DNA from: Pteria penguin
Lineage: Eukaryota > Mollusca > Bivalvia > Pterioida > Pteriidae
Direction: 5' to 3'
Assembly (NCBI GenBank): GCA_035048485.1
Contig: CM068592.1
Span: forward strand, 39,828,545-39,892,544
Length of the DNA: 64,000 nucleotides
In this document: in pieces, positions 13,508-22,154 of the stretch
Position numbering within the stretch: the first letter of the stretch is position 1
How the letters are laid out: every line of letters begins with the position of its first letter
Made by a program: the position numbers and the translations under genes
The notes under the pieces: generated by a model
Told to the model about the DNA's origin: nothing
The model's input: the letters and a program-made list of their open reading frames with translations, nothing else
The model's database searches: none

Positions 13508-13672
13508 ATAGACGCGCCGGTCTTGAATATAACTTTCCCTAAGTTACAAATGTCCCTCGCCAAATCACCACTTCTGTCATCGGTGTCTTCCGACCAGCAG
13601 GATTCTATAATAGATGGTCATAACAGCCTCCGGTCTATTGTCAATCCGACAGCAACAAACATGAGAAAAATG
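13508..13672 (+). CDS. Exon 3: start of CAP/SCP domain
   Basis: Acceptor TTTTACAG, donor GTACGT, phase 0 to 0, 55 codons (residues 111-165). The second half, IIDGHNSLRSIVNPTATNM, is the classical first CAP helix (pattern I..HN.LR..V.P.A.NM..M), continuing in exon 4 with RWNSALA. CAP proteins (CRISP, GLIPR1, antigen 5, PR-1) are secreted, disulfide-rich and often bind lipids or proteins. The first half of the exon is a linker with one N-glycosylation motif (NIT). The upstream frame stays open through the 51-bp array, but the splice site and the domain boundary fit a normal exon. Confidence 0.9.
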
Positions 13673-13745
13673 GTACGTATACGATTATTGATACGATGTT
13701 CTCTATATCAGACAAAGGGCGAAAATTGTGCGATATTCAGAAATT

Positions 13746-13748
<3 letters not shown>

Positions 13749-13780
<32 letters not shown>

Positions 13781-13935
13781 AATATGATAAAATGAAGAAA
13801 TAAATAATAATTATAATAATAATGATAATAGTAATAATAAATAATAAATTAATAAAATAAGTCAAATGATAATAATAATAATAATAATAATAATATTAAT
13901 AATAATAATAATAATAATAACAATAATATATTTTT
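13749..13935. repeat. CT microsatellite followed by TAA-rich low-complexity DNA, intron 3
   Basis: A CT dinucleotide run at about 13747-13778 is followed by AAT/TAA trinucleotide-like DNA to about 13930. Both are slippage products inside intron 3. Confidence 0.9.
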
Positions 13936-14137
13936 TAATCGCATAATATATCGAAAAAAGAAAACTCAAACAAATTCTAATATATTCAATGGACAATAAT
14001 GTAAAGTTGCTTAGCTATCAATTGCATAACGGAAAGGTCATTTCTTGTGGACAAACGACACTGTTTATAAATGATGTTTACTTTTAATTAATATAAGAAG
14101 ATAAAGAGCTTTTTTTCTGAACTATGTAATTTTTTAG

Positions 14138-14270
14138 AGATGGAACTCAGCTCTGGCAAATACTGCACAATCTTTTTCAAACCAATGTGTCTTCAGTCTA
14201 AATGCAAACCGAAACGACGAAACACCAGATTTTGCTACTGTTGGTGAAAATGTTTGGGCGTCTTCGAGCA
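14138..14270 (+). CDS. Exon 4: CAP domain, GEN motif
   Basis: Acceptor TTTTTTAG, donor GTAAGT, phase 0 to 1. It encodes RWNSALANTAQSFSNQCVF and, further on, VGENVWASSS. This matches the CAP pattern W...LA..A......C.F followed by GEN.W. The Glu of GEN (E202) is one of the four CAP cavity residues. The usual His after the C.F motif is missing: the sequence reads CVFSLNANR where family members usually have a C.F.HS-like string. The Cys at 182 would pair within the CAP fold. Confidence 0.93.
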
Positions 14271-14904
14271 GTAAGTTTCATTAACTATAGCAACATATAA
14301 ACCCTGTAATCCTGCTACATTTTTTACGGGCTATGACCTATAGGTTGCGCTCGATTGTAACTCCGGATATGTATAACCGTTACGGATTTCCAGGCTAACT
14401 TTCGTATATGTTGTCATTTCACTACACTGACCCCGAGTTTGAGGATTTTACAATGATAGAGTTTAGGGGTCGAAAAGTGTATGCTTACATCTGCTTCATT
14501 TTCAGGACTGAAAAAGTAATCAAACTTACACAAAGGAATAACAGTTTTAATCCAAAGAAATCTATGTAGTTATCATTTTCAGAAATGTGTAAACTGAAAT
14601 ATCAAATGAATAGTGCATTGAAGCTATCTGTCGACTGCACGTGACTGTTATATATATACAAACGTGTTGGTCTACATACTATAACAATATACAAAGAGTG
14701 ATTTAAAACCAGAGTAACGATGTAGTCACATTCTACCCGATAAAACTGGACAATAAATGATAGCCTTTTTACCTTCCCTATGATCAGCTTTATTTCACTC
14801 GTATGGTAGCTCCGTCTGGTGCTTTGTTTAATGAGTTTACACTACCCCAGAAAACAGAATGCAAATGAAAGACACTTTTTAATGACACATATTTTCTACA
14901 ACAG

Positions 14905-15017
14905 CCAGCACAACACTGGATCCCACCGTAGCCATCCAAGCCTGGTATGACACGAGGATTTACTTTGATTATGGAACAGATACCTGCACAAACAATCAGT
15001 GCAAATATTATAAACAG
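14905..15017 (+). CDS. Exon 5: CAP domain, WYD and degenerate CAP1 motif
   Basis: Acceptor TTTTCTACAACAG, donor CAG/GTATAA. The 113 bases convert phase 1 to phase 0 exactly as the neighbours require. It encodes AIQAWYDTRIYFDYG and ends NNQCKYYKQ, joined to VVWAESEF of exon 6. This is the CAP segment W..E...Y...C..GHYTQVVW. Here GHYTQ is replaced by KYYKQ, so the cavity His is lost, and the Glu three residues after Trp is Thr. The last 27 coding bases and the donor are the seed of the tandem array that follows. Confidence 0.9.
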
Positions 15018-15650
15018 GTATAACACCTATATCAATATAACAAACAATCAGTGCAAATATTACAAAGAGGTGTAACATCTATGTCAATATAACAAACAAT
15101 CAGTGCAAATATTATAAACAGGTATAACACCTATATCGATATAACAAACAATCAGTGCAAATATTAGAAACAGGTATAACACCTATGTCAATATAACAAA
15201 CAATCAGTGCAAATATTACAAAGAGGTATAACACCTATGTCAATATAACAAACAATCAGTGCAAATATTACAAATAGGTATAACACCTATATCAATATAA
15301 CAAACAACCAGTGCAAATATTAGAAACAGGTATAACACCTATGTCAATATAACAAACAATCAATGCAAATATTACAAACAGGTATAATACCTATATCAAT
15401 ATAACAAACAATCAGTGCAAATATTACAAACAGGTATTACAGCTATATCTATATAACAAAAATCAGTGCAAATATTACAGACAGGTACATATCAATATTT
15501 CTGGGGGGATTTGGGTTTGGGTTGGGTTAGGTCTGGGGGTATATCACAACCAAATCAGTATAGCAAACAGATATTTAAAACTTTAAAACAGGTATGGGGG
15601 CTGTACCAAATATAGCAATATTACATACAGGTATGGGGCTGTAACATATC
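14988..15650. repeat. 52-bp array made of the exon 5 end plus its 5' splice site
   Basis: The unit begins with the last codons of exon 5 (AACAATCAGTGCAAATATTA...), includes the donor AAACAG/GTATAACACC, and repeats every 52 bases from the exon itself to about 15487 (nine to ten units). Further decayed traces (ACATACAGGTATGGGGCTG) reach about 15650. Reading through the authentic donor gives GTA TAA, an immediate stop, so only the first donor is productive. The minus-strand open frames here are by-products. Confidence 0.95.
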
Positions 15651-15663
15651 TTGTATTCGGTCG

Positions 15664-15666
<3 letters not shown>

Positions 15667-15716
<50 letters not shown>
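15667..15716. repeat. TG dinucleotide microsatellite
   Basis: About 24 TG repeats, followed to about 15790 by T/G-rich low-complexity DNA within intron 5. Confidence 0.97.
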
Positions 15717-16000
15717 GTGGGTTTTTTTTCTTGTTTGGGGGTTGTGGTGGGGTTGTGTTTTATTTTTTGTTTTTGTTATTTCTTGTTTTTGTTTTTTACT
15801 TATTTACCTATTTATTCATTGTTTCATTTATTCTACATGTGTGTTTTGACTCGAATTTCTTTTAGAGTATCATGTATTTCAGACTCCCGTCTTTTAATAA
15901 TGTTAAACTTGATTGAACAGCAAGATTAGTCATTTTTAGTTATGTAACTCGCGAAACTCTCTTTGTTATCGATAAATGTTCAATTCCTTCCTTTTTATAG

Positions 16001-16113
16001 GTTGTGTGGGCGGAATCTGAATTCATCGGATGTGGAATAACAAGGTGTTTGTCGGGAATTTCAGGTCTACCATGGTCCAGTGGAACTCTGGTGGTGTGTG
16101 ATTATGGACCAAG
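16001..16113 (+). CDS. Exon 6: CAP domain core strands
   Basis: Acceptor CTTTTTATAG, donor GTACGG, phase 0 to 2. It encodes VVWAESEFIGCGITRC, a small loop, then GTLVVCDYGP. This matches CAP1/CAP2 signatures (VVW..S..IGCG...C and ..VC.Y.P.GN), the final P-S-G-N being completed in exon 7. The cysteines correspond to conserved CAP disulfides. The exon is unambiguous. Confidence 0.95.
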
Positions 16114-16432
16114 GTACGGCTTAACAATGAAGATACCCCCAGCTGATTTTATTGTAAAGCAACTGTCATCAGAATCTTCTGGGGGACTTTTCATTTTCTT
16201 CAGAAATATTTAAAGAAACATATGCATGCCACACTATAAAACGAACACGAGAAATGATCATGATTAACAATTAAAGTACGACTCACTCTGTTCACAACAT
16301 TTTTATTTATTTCTATTGTTTCTGGAAGAAATTATTTCATTATTGTTTCCATTTATTATTGTTAATATTTATTAGCATATAAATGTATATCTATAAATGC
16401 GAATATACTGTATATATATATACCTCTTGCAG

Positions 16433-16527
16433 TGGTAATATAGACGGACAATTACCATATGAAAATGGAATATCATGCTCTAACTGCCCAGCTGGCTACA
16501 CATGTGATGGAAACAACCTCTGTGAAC
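16433..16527 (+). CDS. Exon 7: CAP C-terminus and hinge
   Basis: Acceptor CCTCTTGCAG, donor GTATGT, phase 2 to 1. With the split Ser codon it reads SGNIDGQLPYENGISCSNCP followed by AGYTCDGNNLCE. This is the typical C-terminal CAP signature (GN..G..PY..G..CS.CP.G..C...LC) seen in CRISP, GLIPR1 and many invertebrate CAP proteins. It ends the CAP module at about residue 316. No ion-channel-blocking CRISP domain follows, which separates this protein from venom CRISPs. Confidence 0.95.
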
Positions 16528-17791
16528 GTATGTCATACTCTAATTTTCTCAACAATTTTTCCCATTACCCATGTAGAATACTGTTTATAACTTGAGCAAA
16601 TTATATTGAACAGCCTCGTTTTCGGTAATACAAAGGTATATAAAGGAAATGGGGAGTAACCTGTATAACAAACATTATTATTGGGCAAATAAAATATCAT
16701 GAAATGTTCGACAATATTGCAATTTCAGTACTGGTGTAGGACGGTCTTTTCCACTCTGTACTCTACTTTGATATTGATTATGTAATGATCGTGCATACGG
16801 TTAATTGTTTATTGCCATTGTCACACTAGTATTTTGTTTGATGTATACTACTAAATTTTCGCATACATTTTATTGTTTTAAGACATTTCCTCCTAATGTA
16901 CCTGTTACACACTAACTACAATAATGTATCCATCACCGACTCGTTTGAAAGGAGACTGCCCCTTTTAACTAATGTTTAGAACAAAAAAAAAAAAAAAGAG
17001 ATTCAAAATTATCATTATTTCATCATTTCGATAAAAACTTATCAACTCATTTTATCCTTTATCCCATATAAATCCATTAAAATTCCTATATAAATCCAGT
17101 AAAATATTGCATAATCCACTTTCAGTTTTGTCAAGCGATGATGGCTATTTGAAAGAGTTAATATTTTGTCAGCAAAACTCGTCATACTCTCTGTCAGAAG
17201 TTGTTGTAATTAATCATAAATTATATTATTATCGGTACTCTTGAAGTACCTGGCATTCCCGCCGAAATTTCACTAAAACTCTTATTACACCAAGCGTTAT
17301 TCTGCTGACCATTGTATTTACAAGCTTCCAATCTACCACTTTATTGCTTGTCTTTTTCTCTCGACCATGTTTTAACAATCAGCATAGCAAGCTTCCTCTT
17401 GCTGAGCAGCATTATTCCATCATCACTTGCCTATGGCCTATTTACTTCTCGATTAATACGTTATGACAGAGCTAGTTTAATCTGTCTGTTCTGAAGGCAA
17501 AGCGACTTTGAGATAAGCTGCTGAGCGAGTGCTATCTTAGTCGTAGACTAACAACGTCACTAAGAGAGTTCTATGGTCGATACAAAGGTCTTAACATACA
17601 ATATGACATCTTGTTATCCTTGATGTTGAATGCATTCCTAGACTGACACCATTTGAACACTGGATTTGACACAAAGATTTACTCGATTCTAAATTTCTAC
17701 TGGACTTAAGGGTTGTTAGCAAGCTGGAGAAGCGCTTCTCTTCTGAGCGTTAAATACTTCTGATAATGATAATTGGAACTTTTTTCTACAG
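16528..17791 (+). other. Intron 7, nothing recognisable
   Basis: AT-rich intron with an A run near 16983-16996. The open frame 17312-17494 encodes a hydrophobic string with no splice or domain support. No tandem array is present, unlike most other long introns of this gene. Confidence 0.5.
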
Positions 17792-17830
17792 AAACGTCTG
17801 TTATAACGGAGTCTCCCGTCATCACTGTAG
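17792..17830 (+). CDS. Exon 8: 13-codon linker with a probable GC donor
   Basis: Acceptor TTTTTTCTACAG; 39 bases, phase 1 to 1, encoding a Thr/Ser/Val/Pro linker (TSVITESPVIT). The only end that fits the phase of exon 9 is G/GCAAGT, that is a GC-AG intron with an otherwise perfect donor. The GT alternatives (ACT/GTAGGC or GCAA/GTATTT) give the wrong phase. Skipping the exon would also keep the frame, so it may be a cassette. It links the CAP domain to MAM1. Confidence 0.65.
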
Positions 17831-18474
17831 GCAAGTATTTCTATAACCTCTAAACCAAAATGTACAAATCCTTCACACTTCTTTCACTGACACATTTATA
17901 TTTTCACCATGTAATCTATAAGTATAGATATAAATAAATTTGCTTTTCGTAATGTCATACGTCTATATATTTTAAGAAATAGCTATAAACATTTTCAATC
18001 CATCATTTGTCCTCTATTTATGTTTTGATAAGCGAAATTTCTGAAAATAAAATATCTTAAAATAATTGCCCCTATGACTAATTATCAAAATAATTATTAG
18101 AGTACATATACTTTATATTATAAGTTTGTGCACCAGATGCGCATTTCGACAACTTATTCCTCGTCAGTAACTTATAGATTCCGATTTCTTCTAAAAACTC
18201 ATACAATAACGCGTACAAGCACGCACACATATTTTCTATGTTCAAAATGTATTCACAGACACCTTTTGGTTTTATTTCATGGAATAAAGACACAATGAGT
18301 CTCGTTTCAATACTTTTTGCTTATATAATCGACATAACAAGCAGAATCTATACACATATTCAGAAAGACTTCCTTTTAAAATACCTTGTCATTAGTGTGT
18401 TTTCCTAACATAGGTATTATATGTCATCATCCTCCATTCCTCTCAAACTGAATGTACCTAATAAAGGTATATTT

Positions 18475-18680
18475 AGACATTAGATAGAGTGTACACACAT
18501 GTGCATATAAGCATGTATAGACAATGGGTGGAGTGTACACATGTGTATATAGGCTTATATAGGCAATGGGTGGCGCCTACAAGTGTGTATATAGGCATAT
18601 ATAAGCATTAGACAGAGTGTACACATGTTTGTGTATGTATATATATATATACATTGGGTGGAGTGTACACATGTAGATCA
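18475..18680. repeat. Degenerate ~57-bp repeat, about 4 copies, intron 8
   Basis: Imperfect copies of a unit containing GGGTGGAGTGTACACATGTG alternate with TATATA-rich strings just upstream of exon 9. Confidence 0.75.
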
Positions 18681-18734
18681 GCGAAGAATTAGACATGTGA
18701 TTTTAACCTATACGTGTGTTGTTCCGTTCCATAG

Positions 18735-18850
18735 TTGCAAGATGTACATTTGAAGACGGAGAAACCTGTTTTCTAGAGAACATTCAAACCATATCACTTG
18801 TCAACGCAAATTTAGCAGCAGACGATTTCGATTGGATTGTAGATCAACAG
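18735..18850 (+). CDS. Exon 9: MAM domain 1, first segment
   Basis: Acceptor GTTCCATAG, donor CAG/GTTAGT, phase 1 to 0. It encodes ARCTFEDGETCFLENIQ and ends DDFDWIVDQQ, matching the MAM opening pattern C.FE...C......D..DW. The first two conserved MAM cysteines are present. MAM domains (meprin, A5, receptor phosphatase mu) are extracellular adhesion or oligomerisation modules of about 160-170 residues. The paralogous exon is exon 14. Confidence 0.93.
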
Positions 18851-19089
18851 GTTAGTACAAAAAACTCCATTTATTTTATGTGAATGGCGTATTCTTCACT
18901 GAGGTCTTCCTACTTTTTTTTTATTATTATTTTTTTTTGTTTTTTTGTTGTTGTTGTTTGTTTGCTTGTTGGTTGGGGTTTTTTTTTTTGTTTGTTTGTT
19001 TTGGCTTTTCGTGGGGTTTTTTTTGTAATGATGTTACTATTAATTGATTTAGATCACCGTTAAGGAGTTTAGAGTAAGTGCGACAACGA

Positions 19090-19620
19090 ATTTCAAAAAT
19101 CAGCAGGTGATATTTATTCCTCCATTGCACTTGTCCCCACTTTTCAGTCTCTCTGGGGAGCGCGACTCTTTCTGTAGGGTCCGTACACCACCTAACCACA
19201 CCCAAAGATTCTAAAGCCTACTGCATCACATCCACACAGCACTGATCTACATCGAGAGACTGTGTTAAATCTATGATATCACATCGGGAGTGGCCGGTCA
19301 ACAGGTGACACTTACTCCTCCATTAAACCTGTTCACAAGTCTGATTCTATCAGGGGACTGTGACTGTTTCTTTCCGTTGAGTCCACACACTACTTATCTA
19401 CATCAAGAGACTGTGTGTTACTGCATCACATCGGGTGAAGCCCGTCAGCAGGAAATACTTCTCCATTACACCAGTACCCACCTTCTATTCTTTCAAAGGT
19501 GTGTGACCCTTTCTTTCTGTAGAGTCCATTCACCACTTTATCACACCAAAGAGACTGTTAAACCTCCTGTATTGCTGCGGGTGTGGCCAATTAATTTGTT
19601 TCAGAGTTCAGTAAGATTTC
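19090..19620. repeat. Degenerate ~150-200-bp tandem repeat, 3 copies, possibly exon-9-derived
   Basis: Three diverged copies each contain a string like GGTCAACAGGTGACACTTAC followed by TCCTCCATT, spaced about 197 and 148 bases. The start resembles the exon 9 end plus donor (GATCAACAG/GTTAGTAC). The following bases resemble the exon 14 array (GTGACTTATTCCTC). The forward open frame at 19290-19655 has no domain and lies wholly in this repeat. Confidence 0.6.
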
Positions 19621-19846
19621 GGCCTTTAGTCGTTGCGCTGCTTCATATTTTCTAAAGGTTTTTCACTTATATGGTAGAGGCGCATGACTGGTGAATGACC
19701 CTAAAATTTCCCGATATATTGGACCCACCTAAAGCAGTGAGGGTTCTTTGTGTACCATTGAATACGATGAAACAAGACTATGCTTAATACTGTACCATTT
19801 GAATAACTAATAGAGAGGTACAAAATATAAATCATCTTACAAAACA

Positions 19847-20228
19847 ATAATCCATCACAAAACCTAGTCCATCACAAACCCTAATCCATCACAAACCCTA
19901 CTCAAGCCGGCGTGGCCTAATGGTATCGCGCTGGACTCCTGATCGGGAGGCCGGGGTTCGAGTTTTGCTCTGGTCATGCCGGTGTTGTGTCTTTCGGATG
20001 AGACAGTAAAACCGAGGCCCCGTGCCGTGTTATGCACGTTAAAGATCCCTCACTGCTTCGGGTGGGTCCGTTGCAAAGGTCAAAATTGGTATGCCCGCAT
20101 CAGACAGGGGCCGTCACCATATACGTGAAATATTCGTGGTGTGACGTTAAACAAAAATCATTCAATCAATCAAACTCTAATCCATCACAAACCCTAATCC
20201 ATCACAAACCATAATCCATCACAAATCC
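19847..20228. repeat. 17-bp repeat split by a SINE insertion
   Basis: Copies of TAATCCATCACAAACCC lie on both sides of the SINE (19847-19903 and 20175-20228), so the SINE landed inside a small existing array. The embedded CCCTAA strings are not telomeric. Confidence 0.85.
19904..20174 (+). mobile_element. tRNA-derived SINE, plus orientation
   Basis: The head has Pol III promoter boxes: TGGCCTAATGG (A box) and GGTTCGAGT (B box, about 19955-19963). The body contains GATGAGACAGTAAAACCGAG and AAAGATCCCTCACTGC. The tail contains GTGTGACGTTAAAC and ends in ATCAATCAA repeats. It is shared with 33633-33911, 45041-45307 and fragments at 37905 and 48521. It is non-autonomous and needs a LINE, none of which is seen here. 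The head is not a functional tRNA gene. Confidence 0.92.
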
Positions 20229-20925
20229 TCGGATAAATAAGTTGGTACAACACTACTTGACTGCCCTCTCTTACATTAGTTAAGATTTATTTAGGATGTC
20301 AATGGTTGCTTCACGTTGGTATATGAAGGTCTCTTTCGTGTCTTCTTTTGAATTTTGCCTTCAATAATAACAAATGAATATCTAATAGTCAAAATTATTT
20401 GGTAGAGGAATTTCTCATTAACATATTGAAGTATTACATTACAACGTCAGTCAAATTGATATGTTTGTCAGAAGGGATGCTTATTCCTCCCATGCACTAA
20501 ATCGTATTTCTAATGTCAAGGACATATGAATGCCCATCTAAAATGCTAAACTGAACAATCATCACTTACATCCACATAGTCGCTGAAGTACTATACATTG
20601 TTGATAGGTTTAAGTTAAGTTCCAATGACAAGGTTTACACTTAAATCAGAGGAAAATAAAAAAATATTTTGCTTGAACTTCAACTGAAATGGCTTCTTGG
20701 CTAATGCACAGCCTTTTTGTCAGCAGTGACGTCACCACAGTAGTATACTTCTGTTACAAGAGACTGACCACTGTGGATCAATTATATTATAAGAGACTGA
20801 CCACTATGGATCATTTATGTTAAATACGTTCACTTCTGATACTAGACAGTACTGATATACGACAGTACCATACGTTACACACAAAAAAACTTAATAAAAA
20901 ATTTAGGATCTTTTTATTTTGATAG

Positions 20926-21058
20926 GGTCCCACACCATCTCGACCAGATACTGGACCCAATGCTGCCAATCAGGGGGTCAGGTACGGATTTATTGAAGCA
21001 TCACCTCCACAAGGACAAGGAGATCGAGCACTTCTGCAATCTACCACAACATTTTCTG
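20926..21058 (+). CDS. Exon 10: MAM domain 1, second segment
   Basis: Acceptor TTTTGATAG, donor CTG/GTTAGT, phase 0 to 1. It encodes GPTPSRPDTGPNAANQGVRY followed by GFIEASPP and RALLQST, which fits the MAM pattern T.TGP..D......G.Y.Y.E.S....G..A.L.S. The paralogous exon 15 reads TGPSGAAQGVRYAYIEGSS. The exon end and its donor are the apparent seed of the array in intron 10. Confidence 0.93.
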
Positions 21059-21850
21059 GTTAGTAATATGGTTTTAGCCTCGTTTTGATTAATGTGTACC
21101 ACCTAATCCATTTTGCAGTTAGTATTTTGTTCTCTGAACTTTTCGTTTTGATTTATGTGTTTTATTAGCACTATTCCGAAGTAAGTATTTTAGTATCGCT
21201 TCGTATTGGTTTTTGTCATTCATTTATTCCATTCTGCAATAAGTATTGTGGTCTCAGTTTCGTCTTTATTGATTTGTTTAACCTACTCCATTCCGAGATG
21301 AGTATTTTGGTCGCAGTTTCCTTTCGTTCTATATGATTCAGCTCCTCCATTCTGCAATGGGTATTTTGGTAACAGTTCGGTTTGATTTATGTTTTACCCC
21401 CTCTATTTTTCAATGAATATTCTGTTCTCAGTTTCCATGTGACTCATTTGCTTCACCTCCTCTTTTTTCAATGAGTGTTTCGGTTTCGGCATCGTTTTAG
21501 ATTATGTGATTCATCTACTGCATTCTGTAATCAGTATTTTGGTCTCATTTTCTTTTCCAATTTCATTGTTTCACCTACTCCATTTTGTAGTGAGCTTTAT
21601 GTTCTTCGTTCGTTTCGATTCATGTGTTTCAGTTACTATATTTGCAATGAACAATTTGGTCACAGTTCCTTTGGATTTATGCGTTTCACCTTCTAGTGTT
21701 TTAATGCGTTTTGGTCCTGATTCGTTTTGACTTTTATTTTGCACCTACTTTGTTCTAAGGTGAGTAGTTTCGTTTTAGAGTACGTTTGATTTGTATGTTT
21801 CACTTACTCTATTCTGCAATGAGAATTTTGGCCTCAGGTCTTGTTTATTT
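21059..21850. repeat. ~58-63-bp degenerate array beginning at the exon 10 donor
   Basis: About 13 units resemble the exon 10 junction. The authentic CATTTTCTG/GTTAGTAATATGG is followed 59 bases on by CATTTTGCAGTTAGTATTTTG, then by copies such as CCGAAGTAAGTATTTTAG and CATTCTGCAATGGGTATTTTGG. Units are 75-85 percent alike by eye. Open frames at 21475-21730 are by-products of the array. Confidence 0.85.
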
Positions 21851-21969
21851 ATGTACTGAATCTACTCAAATGTCCATTAATTTGGAATCAGTCATGTACA
21901 TTTCATACAACAACAAGACTTCAACAACAATTGCATTATGTTTTGCTAATAGATTAATTGTTATTCCAG

Positions 21970-22154
21970 CTATAACACCACATTGTTTGACCTTCGATTA
22001 TCACATGTTTGGGTCAGCTACTGGAGTAGGAACACTCACAATATATACTGAGAACAATGCTGGCACTCAGACCCAGATCTTCACTCTGTCCGGTAACCAA
22101 GGGGACCAGTGGTTCACAACACAGATCAATATCCCAATTACTAATGGATTACTA
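21970..22154 (+). CDS. Exon 11: MAM domain 1, third segment
   Basis: Acceptor GTTATTCCAG, donor GTAAGT, phase 1 to 0. It encodes HCLTFDYHMFGS, GVGTLTIYTE and LSGNQGDQWF, exactly the MAM central signature (C..F.YHM.G...G.L.V, then G.QG..W). The third conserved Cys is present. Paralogous exon 16 has ICLTFHYHLFGS and FGNQGDMW. This is the most diagnostic exon of the domain. Confidence 0.96.

Larger units (their letters stand above)
18851..20925 (+). other. Intron 9
   Basis: Contains a T/G-rich low-complexity run (18913-19026), the degenerate array 19090-19620, a 17-bp repeat interrupted by a SINE (19847-20228), and a two-copy 37-bp repeat (about 20738-20815, RAGACTGACCACTRTGGATC). The remainder shows nothing recognisable. 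Confidence 0.6.

Noticed and set aside
12356..13795. 479-codon plus-strand ORF taken as one gene
   Set aside because: Most of it is the 51-bp array; only 13508-13672 is coding, bounded by splice sites, and the end runs into a CT microsatellite inside intron 3.
14505..14570. Alternative exon 5 after TTTTCAG at 14505
   Set aside because: The required phase gives a stop after a few codons; the exon at 14905 fits both phase and the CAP motif order.
14790..15078. Two minus-strand ORFs
   Set aside because: They lie antisense to exon 5 and its 52-bp array; the plus strand carries clear CAP sequence.
19904..19975. True tRNA gene
   Set aside because: The promoter boxes match but the cloverleaf is degenerate and the body and tail are those of a SINE found in several copies.
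19850..20225. CCCTAA telomere-like repeat
   Set aside because: The period is 17 bases and only part of it matches the telomere hexamer.
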